A DNA stretch of 64,000 bases from Nematostella vectensis (Eukaryota; Cnidaria; Anthozoa; Actiniaria; Edwardsiidae). Location of the stretch: assembly GCF_932526225.1 (NCBI RefSeq), contig NC_064044.1, positions 1,557,001 to 1,621,000 on the forward strand, written 5' to 3'. Positions 53,101 to 63,100 of this stretch are shown in pieces. Under the pieces are notes generated by a model. The model did not search any database, had not been told where the DNA came from, and saw only the letters and a program-made list of their open reading frames with translations. A program made the position numbers and the translations under genes. The first letter of the stretch is position 1. Each line of letters starts with the position of its first letter.

Positions 53101-55876
53101 AAAAGTAATTTTCATTACAATTCCCTTCAGCAATGCCACGTTAGTCTTTCGTTGCGGGCACTTGACTACTAACGCAGCGACCCGGGTTCGATTCCCGCTG
53201 ATAGCCTATTTTTTTTTTCTTTATTTCTTTTTTTAAATATCGATACTTAATTATACTGTTCTTGGTGTGTCATGACATAAAAAGAAGGTATAGGGACATT
53301 TTTATGTACTCTCAGCATCTTTGATGTGCTCATGCTTTGTTCAGGATCCTGTACATATTTTATGCACACAACAACTAACTAGATTCCTTGGATAACGTGA
53401 TTAAGTAGATTCTAACATAGAGCATAGCGCTCGATAGATTGATATACCTTTTTTTCCGAGTATACTGTTTTATTTTTCCTGATGTTACTTTTTGGAATTT
53501 ACATTCGGAAAAAAAATTATCGATTGTAACCTTTTGGAGGTTACACTCGTAAAACAAATTCCCGAATGTAACCCTGAAGCTTTTCCCGAATATAACGTCC
53601 AGTCCGATTTTGACTTTGCTTGGGATAGTTTACGATACCAATAGTATTAAAAGTAATTTTCATTACAATTCCCTTCAGCAATGCCACGTTAGTCTTTCGT
53701 TGCGGGCACTTGACTACTAACGCAGCGACCCGGGTTCGATTCCGCTGATAGCCTATTGTTTTTTCTTTCTTTATTTTTTATTTTTTAAATATCGATACTT
53801 AATTATACTGTTCTTGCTGTGTCATGACATAAAAAGAAGGTATAGGGACATTTTTATGTACTCTCAGCATCTTTGATGTGCTCATGCCTTGTTCAGGATC
53901 CTGTACATATTTTATGCACACATAAACTAACTAGATTCCTTGGATAACTTGATTAAGTAGATTCTAACATAGAGCATAGCGCTCGATAGATTGATATACC
54001 TTTTTTTCCGAGTATACTGTTTTATTTTTCCTAATGTTACTTTTTGGAATTTATATTCGGAAAAAAAATTATCGATTGTAACCTTTTGGAGGTTACACTC
54101 GTAAAACAAATTCCCGAATGTAACCCTGAAGCTTTTCCCGAATGTAACCTCCAGTCCGATGGTGACTTTGCTTGGGATAGTTTACGATACCAATAGTATT
54201 AAAAGTAATTTTCATTACAATTCCCTTCAGCAATGCCACGTTAGTCTTTCGTTGCGGGCACTTGACTACTAACGCAGCGACCCGGGTTCGATTCCCGCTG
54301 GTAGCCTATTTTTTTTTTCTTTATTTTTTTTTTAAATATCGATACTTAAGTATTCTGTTCTTGGTGTGTCATGACATAAAAAGAAGGTATAGGGACATTT
54401 TTATGTACTCTTAGCATCTTTGATGTGCTCATGCTTTGTTCAGGATCATGTACATATTTTATGCACACAAGAACTAACTAGATTCCTTGAATAACTTGAT
54501 TAAGTAGATTCTAACATAGAGCATAGCGCTCGATAGATTGATATACCTTTTTTTCCGAGTATACTGTTTTATTTTTCCTAATGTTACTTTTTGGAATTTA
54601 CATTCGGAAAAAAATTATCGATTGTAACCTTTTGGAGGTTACAATTGTAAAACAAATTCCCGAATGTAACCCTGAAGCTTTTCCCGAATGTAACCTCTAG
54701 CCCGATGGTGACTTTGCTTGGGATAGTTTACGATACCAATAGTATTAAAAGCAGTTTTCATTACAATTCCCTTCAGCAATGCCACGTTAGTCTTTCGTTG
54801 CGGGCACTTGACTACTAACGCAGCTACCCGGGTTCGATTCCCGCTGATAGCCTATTTTTTTTTCTTTATTTTTTATTTTTAAACATCGATACTTAATTAT
54901 ACTGTTCTTGGTGTGTCATGACATAAAAAGAAGGTATAGGGACATTTTTATGTACTCTCAGCATCTTTGATGTGCTCATGCTTTGTTCAGGATCCTGTAC
55001 ATATTTTATGCACACATACACTAACTAGATTCCTTGGATAACTTGATTAAGTAGATTCTTACATAGAGCATAGCGCTCGATAGATTGATATACCTTTTTT
55101 TCCGAGTATACTGTTTTATTTTTCCTAATGTTACTTTTTGGAATTTACATTCGGAAAAAAAAATTATCGATTGTAACCTTTTGGAGGTTACACTCGTAAA
55201 ACAAATTCCCGAATGTAACCCTGAAGCTTTTCCCGAATGTAATCTCCAGTCCGATGGTGACTTTGCTTGGGATAGTTTACGATACCAATAGTATTAAAAG
55301 TAATTTTCATTACAATTCCCTTCAGTAATGCCACGTTTGTCTTTGGTTGCGGGCACTTGACTACTAACGCAGCGACCCGGGTTTGATTCCCGCTGATAGC
55401 CTATTTTTTTTCTTTATTTTTTTTTTTAATATTGATACTTAATATTATACTGTTCTTGGTGTGTCATGACATAAAAAGAAGGTATAGGGACATTTTTATG
55501 TACTCTCAGCATCTTTTATGTGCTCATGCTTTGTTCAGGATCCTGTACATATTTTATGCACACAAGAACTAACTAGATTCCTTGGATAACTTGATTAAGT
55601 AGATTCTAACATAGAGCATAGCGCTCGATAGATTGATATACCTTTTTTTCCGAGTATACTGTTTTATTTTTCCTAATGTTACTTTTTGGAATTTACATTC
55701 GGAAAAAAAATTATCGATTGTAACCTTTTGGAGGTTACACTCGTAAAACAAATTCCCGAATGTAACCCTGAAGCTTTTCCCGAATGTAACCTCCAGTCCG
55801 ATGGTGACTTTGCTTGGGATAGTTTACGATACCAATAGTATTAAAAGTAATTTTCATTACAATTCCCTTCAGCAAT
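47125..55876 (+). repeat. Units 87-102, five-unit higher-order repeat (~2.74 kb)
   Basis: tRNA-like starts: 47125, 47673, 48218, 48750, 49297, 49846, 50391, 50938, 51489, 52037, 52586, 53135, 53683, 54235, 54781, 55330. A unit with CCGATTTTGAC upstream, GATTCCGCTG at the tRNA-like end and CTTGCTGTGTC in the core occurs at 48218, 50938 and 53683. Each is followed by a GCTGGTAGCC unit (48750, 51489, 54235), an AAACATCG unit (49297, 52037, 54781) and a TAATGCC unit (49846, 52586, 55330). Offsets are 2739-2746, except where the 19-bp deletion shortens one copy to 2720. The fifth position is more variable. A related CCGATTTTGAC unit lies earlier at 31319. Confidence 0.85.
48218..48269 (+). other. 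Truncated tRNA-like segment (19-bp deletion)
   Basis: After GTCTTTC (ending 48233) the sequence continues at TAACGCAGCGACC, so 19 bases covering the end of the D-loop, the D-stem 3' strand and the 5' half of the anticodon arm are missing. The B-box remains. The related units at 50938 and 53683 are not deleted, so this loss is younger than that higher-order repeat. Confidence 0.88.
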
Positions 55877-58800
55877 GCCACGTTAGTCTTTCGTTGCGGG
55901 CACTTGACTACTAACGCAGCGACCCGGGTTCGATTCCCGCTGGTAGCCTATTTTTTTTTCTTTATTTTTTTTTTTAAATATCGATACTTAAGTATTCTGT
56001 TCTTGGTGTGTCATGACATAAAAAGAAGGTATAGGGACATTTTTATGTACTCTCAGCATCTTTGATGTGCTCATGCTTTGTTCAGGATCCTGTACATATT
56101 TTATGCACAAAAAAACTAACTAGATTCCTTGGATAACTTGATTAAGTAGATTCTAACATAGAGCATAGCGCTCGATAGATTGATATACCTTTTTTTCCGA
56201 GAATACTGTTTTATTTTTCCTAATGTTACTTTTTGGAATTTACATTCGGAAAAAAAATTATCGATTGTAACCTTTTGGAGGTTACACTCGTAAAACAAAT
56301 TCCCGAATGTAACCCTGAAGCTTTTCCCGAATGTAACCTCTAGTCCGATGGTGACTTTGCTTGGGATAGTTTACGATACCAATAGTATTAAAAGCAGTTT
56401 TCATTACAATTCCCTTCAGCAATGCCACGTTTGTCTTTCGTTGCGGGCACTTGACTACTAACGCAGCGACCCGGGTTCGATTCCCGCTGATAGCCTATTT
56501 TTTTCTTTATTTTTTTTTTTAATATTGATACTTAATATTATACTGTTCTTGGTGTGTCATGACATAAAAAGAAGGTATAGGGACATTTTTATGTACTCTC
56601 AGCATCTTTGATGTGCTCATGCTTTGTTCAGGATCCTGTACATATTTTATGCACACAAGAACTAACTAGATTCCTTGGATAACTTGATTAAGTAGATTCT
56701 AACATAGAGCATAGCGCTCGATAGATTGATATACCTTTTTTTCCGAGTATACTGTTTTATTTTTCCTAATGTTACTTTTTGGAATTTACATTCGGAAAAA
56801 AAAATTATCGATTGTAACCTTTTGGAGGTTACACTCGTAAAACAAATTCCCGAATGTAACCCTGAAGCTTTTCCCGAATGTAACCTCCAGTCCGATGGTG
56901 ACTTTGCTTGGGATAGTTTACGATACCAATAGTATTAAAAGCAGTTTTCATTACAATTCCCTTCAGCAATGCCACGTTAGTCTTTCGTTGCGGGCACTTG
57001 ACTACTAACGCAGCTACCCGGGTTCGATTCCCGCTGATAGCCTATTTTTTTTTTCTTTATTTTTTATTTTTAAACATCGATACTTAATTATACTGCTCTT
57101 GGTGTGTCATGACATAAAAAGAAGGTATAGGGACATTTTTATGTACTCTCAGCATCTTTGATGTGCTCATGCTTTGTTCAGGATCCTGTACATATTTTAT
57201 GAACACATAAACTAACTAGATTCCTTGGATAACTTGATTAAGTAGATTCTAACATAGAGCATAGCGCTCGATAGATTGATATACCTTTTTTTCCGAGTAT
57301 ACTGTTTTATTTTTCCTAATGTTACTTTTTGGAATTTACATTCGGAAAAAAAATTATCGATTGTAACCTTTTGGAGGTTACACTCGTAAAACAAATTCCC
57401 GAATGTAACCCTGAAGCTTTTCCCGAATGTAATCTCCAGTCCGATGGTGACTTTGCTTGGGATAGTTTACGATACCAATAGTATTAAAATTAATTTTCAT
57501 TACAATTCCCTTCAGTAATGCCACGTTTGTCTTTCGTTGCGGGCACTTGACTACTAACGCAGCGACCCGGGTTCGATTCCCGCTGATAGCCTATTTTTTT
57601 TCTTTATTTTTTTTTAAATATTGATACTTAATATTATACTGTTCTTGGTGTGTCATGACATAAAAAGAAGGTATAGGGACATTTTTATGTACTCTCAGCA
57701 TCTTTGATGTGCTCATGCTTTGTTCAGGATCCTGTACATATTTTATGCACACAAGAACTAACTAGATTCCTTGGATAACTTGATTAAGTAGATTCTAACA
57801 TAGAGCATAGCGCTCGATAGATTGATATACCTTTTTTTCCGAGTATACTGTTTTATTTTTCCTAATGTTACTTTTTGGAATTAACATTCGGAAAAAAAAA
57901 TATCGATTGTAACCTTTTGGAGGTTACACTCGTAAAACAAATTCCCGAATGTAACCCTGAAGCTTTTCCCGAATGTAATCTCCAGTCCGATGGTGACTTT
58001 GCTTGGGATAGTTTACGATACCAATAGTATTAAAAGTAATTTTCATTACAATTCCCTTCAGCAATGCCACGTTAGTCTTTCGTTGTGGGCACTTGACTAC
58101 TAACGCAGCTACCCGGGTTCGATTCCCGCTGATAGACTATTTTTTTTTCTTTATTTTTTTTTTTAAATATCGATACTTAATTATACTGTTCTTGGTGTGT
58201 CATGACATAAAAAGAAGGTATAGGGACATTTTTATGTACTCTCAGCATCTTTGATGTGCTCATGCTTTGTTCATGATCCTGTACATATTTTATGCACACA
58301 AGAACTAACTAGATTCCTTGGATAACTTGATTAAGTAGATTCTAACATAGAGCATAGCGCTCGATAGATTGATATACCTTTTTTTCCGAGTATACTGTTT
58401 TATGTTTCCTAATGTTACTTTTTGGAATTTACATTCGGAAAAAAAAATTATCGATTGTAACCTTTTGGAGGTTACACTCGTAAAACAAATTCCCGATTGT
58501 AACCCTGAAGCTTTTCCCGAATGTAACCTCCAGTCCGATGGTGACTTTGCTTGGGATAGTTTACGATACCAATAGAATTAAAAGTAATTTTCATTACAAT
58601 TCCCTTCAGCAATGCCACGTTAGTCTTTCGTTGCGGGCACTTGACTACTAACGCAGCTACCCGGGTTCGATTCTTGCTGATAGCCTATTTTTTTTTCTTT
58701 ATTTTTTTTTAAATATTGATACTTAATATTATACTGTTCTTGGTGTGTCATGACATAAAAAGAAGGTATAGGGACATTTTTATGTACTCTCAGCATCTTT

Positions 58801-59673
58801 GATGTGCTCATGCTTTGTTCATGATCCTGTACATATTTTATGCACACAAGAACTAACTAGATTCCTTGGATAACTTGATTAAGAAGATTCTAACATAGAG
58901 CATAGCGCTCGATAGATTGATATACATTTTTTTTCCGAGTATACTGTTTTATTTTTCCTAATGTTACTTTTTAGAATTTACATTCGGAAAAAAAATTATC
59001 GATTGTAACCTTTTGGAGGTTACACTCGTAAAACAAATTCCCGAATGTAACCCTGAAGCTTTTCCCGAATGTAACCTCCAGTCCGATGGTGACTTTGCTT
59101 GGGATAGTTTACGATAACAATAGTATTAAAAGTAATTTTCATTACAATTCCCTTTCAGCAATGCCACGTTATTCTTTCGCTGCGGGCACTTGACTACTAA
59201 CGCAGCGACCCGGGTTCGATTCCCGCTGATAGCATATTTTTTTTTTTCTTTATTTCTTTTTTTAAATATCGATACTTAATTATACTGTTCTTGGTGTGTC
59301 ATGACATAAAAAGAAGGTATAGGGACATTTTTATGTACTCTCAGCATCTTTGATGTGCTCATGCTTTGTTCAGGATCCTGTACATATTTTATGCACACAA
59401 GAACTAACTAGATTCCTTGGATAACTTGATTAAGTAGATTCTAACATAGAGCATAGCGCTTGATAGATTGATATACCTTTTTTTCCGAGTATACTGTTTT
59501 ATTTTTCCTGATGTTAATTTTTGGAATTTACATTTGGAAAAAAAAATATCGATTGTAACCTTTTGGAGTTTACACTCGTAAAACAAATTCCCGAATGTAA
59601 CCCTGAAGCTTTTCCCGAATGTAACCTCCAGTCCGATGGTGACTTTGCTTGGGATAGTTTACGATACCAATAG

Positions 59674-59681
59674 TATTAAAA
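59674..59681 (+). promoter_or_regulatory. TATTAAAA motif 38 bp upstream of the tRNA-like start
   Basis: An AT-rich TATA-like octamer lies at -38 to -31 relative to the next tRNA-like segment, just after ACCAATAG, which contains CCAAT. Spacing is constant because the spacer seldom has indels. Some Pol III genes use an upstream TATA element near -30, so the position is suggestive. In an AT-rich satellite a chance match is quite possible. Two units read GAATTAAAA instead (near 58575 and 60766). Confidence 0.25.
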
Positions 59682-59718
59682 GTAATTTTCATTACAATTC
59701 CCTTCAGCAATGCCACGT

Positions 59719-59728
59719 TAGTCTTTCG
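59719..59728 (+). promoter_or_regulatory. Degenerate A-box-like segment
   Basis: TAGTCTTTCG sits where the tRNA A-box (TRGYNNARNGG) should be. The first four positions fit. The A and the following purines are replaced by T. The distance to the B-box is that of a tRNA gene. It may be a decayed A-box, so any Pol III initiation would be weak or depend on upstream sequence. Most units share this form. A minority (starts 2296, 2845, 5591, 7778, 11055, 13242) have GCGATCAC just downstream where most have GCGGGCAC. Confidence 0.4.
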
Positions 59729-59761
59729 TTGCGGGCACTTGACTACTAACGCAGCGACCCG

Positions 59762-59772
59762 GGTTCGATTCC
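59762..59772 (+). promoter_or_regulatory. Pol III internal promoter B-box
   Basis: GGTTCGATTCC matches the B-box consensus GGTTCGANTCC at every position and lies in the T-arm of the tRNA-like segment. This is the site bound by TFIIIC in tRNA genes and tRNA-derived SINEs. By my reading it is intact in about 100 of 117 units. Altered copies fall into lineages: GGTTCTATTCC or a close variant in units starting 96, 648, 1748, 3394, 5043, 7230, 8326, 10507, 12694 and 13790; GGTTGGATTCC in 61352 and 62992; GGTTTGATTCC in 55330; a change near the 3' end in 18151, 58614 and 60805. Confidence 0.8.
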
Positions 59773-59783
59773 CGCTGATAGCC

Positions 59784-59808
59784 TATTTTTTTTCTTTATT
59801 TTTTTTTT
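59784..59808 (+). terminator. T-rich tract after the tRNA-like segment (putative Pol III terminator)
   Basis: The tract begins at the base after the tRNA-like 3' end and contains runs of 8 or more T, usually TA-T(n)-CTTTATTT-T(n). A run of four or more T on the non-template strand is enough to stop Pol III in most animals, so the position suits termination of a transcript through the B-box. It is the most length-variable part of the unit. Subtypes include CTTTATTATTTTTTT (left region), CTTTATTTTTTATTTTT followed by AAACATCG, a CCTAAATTG form (near 35229, 38512 and 60350) and a shortened form lacking CTTTATTT (near 35767, 39045 and 41220). Confidence 0.55.
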
Positions 59809-59843
59809 AAATATTGATACTTAATATTATACTGTTCTTGGTG

Positions 59844-59853
59844 TGTCATGACA
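59844..59853. repeat. Perfect 10-bp palindrome TGTCATGACA
   Basis: The sequence equals its own reverse complement over ten bases and is present in nearly every unit. Units near 29811 and 45614 have lost it (TCACAACA). A dyad of this size could be a homodimer binding site, for example for a basic-zipper-type protein. That is inference only. Confidence 0.7.
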
Positions 59854-59917
59854 TAAAAAGAAGGTTAAGGGACATTTTTATGTACTCTCAGCATCTTTGA
59901 TGTGCTCATGCTTTGTT

Positions 59918-59927
59918 CAGGATCCTG
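59918..59927. repeat. Perfect 10-bp palindrome CAGGATCCTG with BamHI site
   Basis: This ten-base palindrome centres on GGATCC and lies 74 bp after TGTCATGACA in the reference unit. It is present in most units. A subfamily has CATGATCCTG instead, which removes the BamHI site (for example near 28812, 35354, 38627, 40806, 44073, 58272, 58820, 60463, 61556 and 63196). Confidence 0.75.
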
Positions 59928-60060
59928 TACATATTTTATGCACACAAGAACTAACTAGATTCCTTGGATAACTTGATTAAGTAGATTCTAACATAGAGCA
60001 TAGCGCTCGATAGATTGATATACCTTTTTTTCCGAGTATACTGTTTTATTTTTCCTAATG

Positions 60061-60176
60061 TTACTTTTTGGAATTTACATTCGGAAAAAAAATTATCGAT
60101 TGTAACCTTTTGGAGGTTACACTCGTAAAACAAATTCCCGAATGTAACCCTGAAGCTTTTCCCGAATGTAACCTCC
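60061..60176. repeat. Internal degenerate subrepeat and inverted-repeat block
   Basis: A short motif recurs in both orientations. TTACATTCGG at 60075-60084 is the exact reverse complement of CCGAATGTAA at 60138-60147 and 60162-60171. GGAGGTTACA at 60112-60121 is the exact reverse complement of TGTAACCTCC at 60167-60176, and the match extends to 13 of 14 bases. On the minus strand, two consecutive segments of about 30 bp (GAGTGTAACCTCCAAAAGG and GAATGTAAATTCCAAAAAG) align with roughly three quarters identity. The block therefore looks like an older minisatellite of about 24-40 bp captured inside the present monomer. The A-tract within it varies from about 6 to 9 bases between units. Confidence 0.75.
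60101..60121. repeat. Hairpin: TGTAACCT-TTTGG-AGGTTACA
   Basis: Eight perfectly complementary bases flank a 5-nt spacer, with one further T-G pair possible inside. It is found in nearly every unit (first complete one at 490-510). Some lineages damage the stem, for example GGAGTTTACA near 44817, 59568, 62302 and 63942, TGTAATCT near 21267 and 21816, and GGAGTGTACA near 27911. Confidence 0.8.
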
Positions 60177-63100
60177 AGTCCGATGGTGACTTTGCTTGGG
60201 ATAGTTTACGATACCAATAGTATTAAAAGCAGTTTTTATTACAATTCCCTTCAGCAATGTCACGTTAGTCTTTCGTTGCGGGCACTTGACTACTAACCCA
60301 GCTACCCGGGTTCGATTCCCGCTGATAGCCTATTTTTTTTCCTAAATTGTTTTTATAATATCGATACTTAATTATACTGTTCTTGGTGTGTCATGACATA
60401 AAAAGAAGGTATAGGGACATTTTTATGTACTCTCAGCATCTTTGATGTGCTCATGCTTTGTTCATGATCCTGTACATATTTTATGCACACAAGAACTAAC
60501 TAGATTCCTTGGATAACTTGATTAAGTAGATTCTAACATAGAGCATAGCGCTCGATAGATTGATATACCTTTTTTTCCGAGTATACTGTTTTATTTTTCC
60601 TAATGTTACTTTTTGGAATTTACATTCGGAAAAAAAAATTATCGATTGTAACCTTTTGGAGGTTACACTCGTAAAACAAATTCCCGATTGTAACCCTGAA
60701 GCTTTTCCCGAATGTAACCTCCAGTCCGATGGTGACTTTGCTTGGGATAGTTTACGATACCAATAGAATTAAAAGTAATTTTCATTACAATTCCCTTCAG
60801 CAATGCCACGTTAGTCTTTCGTTGCGGGCACTTGACTACTAACGCAGCTACCCGGGTTCGATTCTTGCTGATAGCCTATTTTTTTTTCTTTATTTTTTTT
60901 TAAGTATTGATACTTAATATTATACTGTTCTTGGTGTGTCATGACATAAAAAGAAGGTATAGGGACATTTTTATGTACTCTCAGCATCTTTGATGTGCTC
61001 ATGCTTTGTTCAGGATCCTGTACATATTTTATGCACACAAGAACTAACTAGATTCCTTGGATAACTTGATTAAGTAGATTCTAACATAGAGCATAGCGCT
61101 CGATAGATTGATATACCTTTTTTTCCGAGTATACTGTTTTATTTTTCCTAATGTTACTTTTTGGAATTTACATTCGGAAAAAAAAATATCGATTGTAACC
61201 TTTTGGAGGTTACACTCGTAAAACAAATTCCCGAATGTAACCCTGAAGCTTTTCCCGAATGTAATCTCCAGTCCGATGGTGACTTTGCTTGGGATAGTTT
61301 ACGATACCAATAGTATTAAAAGTAATTTTCATTACAATTCCCTTCAGTAATGCCACGTTTGTCTTTCGTTGCGGGCACTTGACTACTAACGCAGCGACCC
61401 GGGTTGGATTCCCGCTGATAGCCTATTTTTTTTTCCTAAATTTTTTTTATAATATCGATACTTAATTATACTGTTCTTGGTGTGTCATGACATAAAAAGA
61501 AGGTATAGGGACATTTTTATGTACTCTCAGCATCTTTGATGTGCTCATGCTTTGTTCATGATCCTGTACATATTTTATGCACACAAGAACTAACTAGATT
61601 CCTTGGATAACTTGATTAAGTAGATTCTAACATAGAGCATAGCGCTCGATAGATTGATATACATTTTTTTTCCGAGTATACTGTTTTATTTTTCCTAATG
61701 TTACTTTTTAGAATTTACATTCGGAAAAACAATTATCGATTGTAACCTTTTGGAGGTTACACTCGTAAAACAAATTCCCGAATGTAACCCTGAAGCTTTT
61801 CCCGAATGTAACCTCCAGTCCGATGGTGACTTTGCTTGGGATAGTTTACGATAACAATAGTATTAAAAGTAATTTTCATTACAATTCCCTTTCAGCAATG
61901 CCACGTTATTCTTTCGCTGCGGGCACTTGACTACTAACGCAGCGACCCGGGTTCGATTCCCGCTAATAGCATATTTTTTTTTTCTTTATTTCTTTTTTTA
62001 AATATCGATACTTAATTATACTGTTCTTGGTGTGTCATGACATAAAAAGAAGGTATAGGGACATTTTTATGTACTCTCAGCATCTTTGATGTGCTCATGC
62101 TTTGTTCAGGATCCTGTACATATTTTATGCACACAAGAACTAACTAGATTCCTTGGATAACTTGATTAAGTAGATTCTAACATAGAGCATAGCGCTCGAT
62201 AGATTGATATACCTTTTTTTCCGAGTATACTGTTTTATTTTTCCTGATGTTAATTTTTGGAATTTACATTCGGAAAAAAAAATATCGATTGTAACCTTTT
62301 GGAGTTTACACTCGTAAAACAAATTCCCGAATGTAACCCTGAAGCTTTTCCCGAATGTAACCTCCAGTCCGATGGTGACTTTGCTTGGGATAGTTTACGA
62401 TACCAATAGTATTAAAAGTAATTTTCATTACAATTCCCTTCAGCAATGCCACGTTAGTCTTTCGTTGCGGGCACTTGACTACTAACGCAGCGACCCGGGT
62501 TCGATTCCCGCTGATAGCCTATTTTTTTTCTTTATTTTTTTTTAAATATTGATACTTAATATTATACTGTTCTTGGTGTGTCATGACATAAAAAGAAGGT
62601 ATAGGGACATTTTTATGTACTCTCAGCATCTTTGATGTGCTCATGCTTTGTTCAGGATCCTGTACATTTTTTGCACACAAGAACTAACTAGATTCCTTGG
62701 ATAACTTGATTAAGTAGATTCTAACATAGAGCATAGCGCTCGATAGATTGATATACCTTTTTTTCCGAGTATACTGTTTTATTTTTCCTAATGTTACTTT
62801 TTGGAATTTACATTCGGAAAAAAAAATATCGATTGTAACCTTTTGGAGGTTACACTCGTAAAACAAATTCCCGAATGTAACCCTGAAGCTTTTCCCGAAT
62901 GTAATCTCCAGTCCGATGGTGACTTTGCTTGGGATAGTTTACGATACCAATAGTATTAAAAGTAATTTTCATTACAATTCCCTTCAGTAATGCCACGTTT
63001 GTCTTTCGTTGCGGGCACTTGACTACTAACGCAGCGACCCGGGTTGGATTCCCGCTGATAGCCTATTTTTTTTTCCTAAATTTTTTTTATAATATCGATA

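Larger units (their letters stand above)
59712..59783 (+). ncRNA. tRNA-derived segment (pseudo-tRNA), one per monomer
   Basis: The 72 nt fold onto a class I tRNA grid without gaps. Acceptor 5' strand is 59712-59718, TA at positions 8-9, D-stem GTCT/GGGC (G-C, U-G, C-G, U-G) around an 8-nt loop, anticodon arm CTTGA-CTACTAA-CGCAG, 4-nt variable loop CGAC, T-arm CCGGG-TTCGATT-CCCGC (4 of 5 pairs), acceptor 3' strand TGATAGC, then C. The anticodon loop keeps U33, A37 and A38, with ACT in the anticodon place. The acceptor pairs only at about 3 of 7 positions and the anticodon stem at 2 of 5, so it is not a functional tRNA. It resembles the tRNA head of a SINE. The same segment starts at all 117 landmark positions given in the block entries. 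Expression cannot be judged from sequence. Confidence 0.75.
59834..60024 (+). repeat. Near-invariant core of the monomer
   Basis: From GTTCTTGG to GATATACC this stretch of about 190 bp changes very little between copies, while the T-tracts, tRNA-like segment and subrepeat block vary. The recurring differences are few: CATCTTTG or CATCATTG, GGGACATT or GTGACATT, CTCGATAG or CTCAATAG, CAAGAACT or CATAAACT, and TTCAGGATCC or TTCATGATCC. I see no gene, promoter consensus or known protein-binding site of high specificity. Conservation may come from homogenisation or from a bound protein. The sequence does not separate these. Confidence 0.6.
59712..60258 (+). repeat. Reference monomer (547 bp) used to describe the unit
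   Basis: This copy has the modal length and is used to give module positions. Order: tRNA-like segment 59712-59783; T-rich tract 59784-59808; short AT-rich linker; invariant core 59834-60024; second T-run and TATACTG region about 60025-60060; subrepeat and inverted-repeat block about 60061-60176; spacer about 60177-60258 with CCAAT and TATTAAAA motifs before the next tRNA-like start at 60259. Restriction motifs recur in most units: CCCGGG in the tRNA-like T-arm, GGATCC in the core, AGCGCT near the core end, ATCGAT before the hairpin and AAGCTT at 60153-60158. BamHI, HindIII or Eco47III digestion is therefore expected to give a ladder of about 547 bp. Confidence 0.93.

Noticed and set aside
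59712-59783. Functional serine-type tRNA gene (anticodon place reads ACT)
   Set aside because: The acceptor stem pairs at about 3 of 7 positions and the anticodon stem at 2 of 5, the D-loop lacks the usual GG, and the short variable loop does not fit a tRNA-Ser.
59784-59808. Poly-A tail of a SINE or LINE on the opposite strand
   Set aside because: The T-rich tract is interrupted (CTTTATTT) and lies directly 3' of the tRNA-like head on the sense strand, which suits a terminator better than a tail. No reverse transcriptase remnants or target-site duplications around the module were found.
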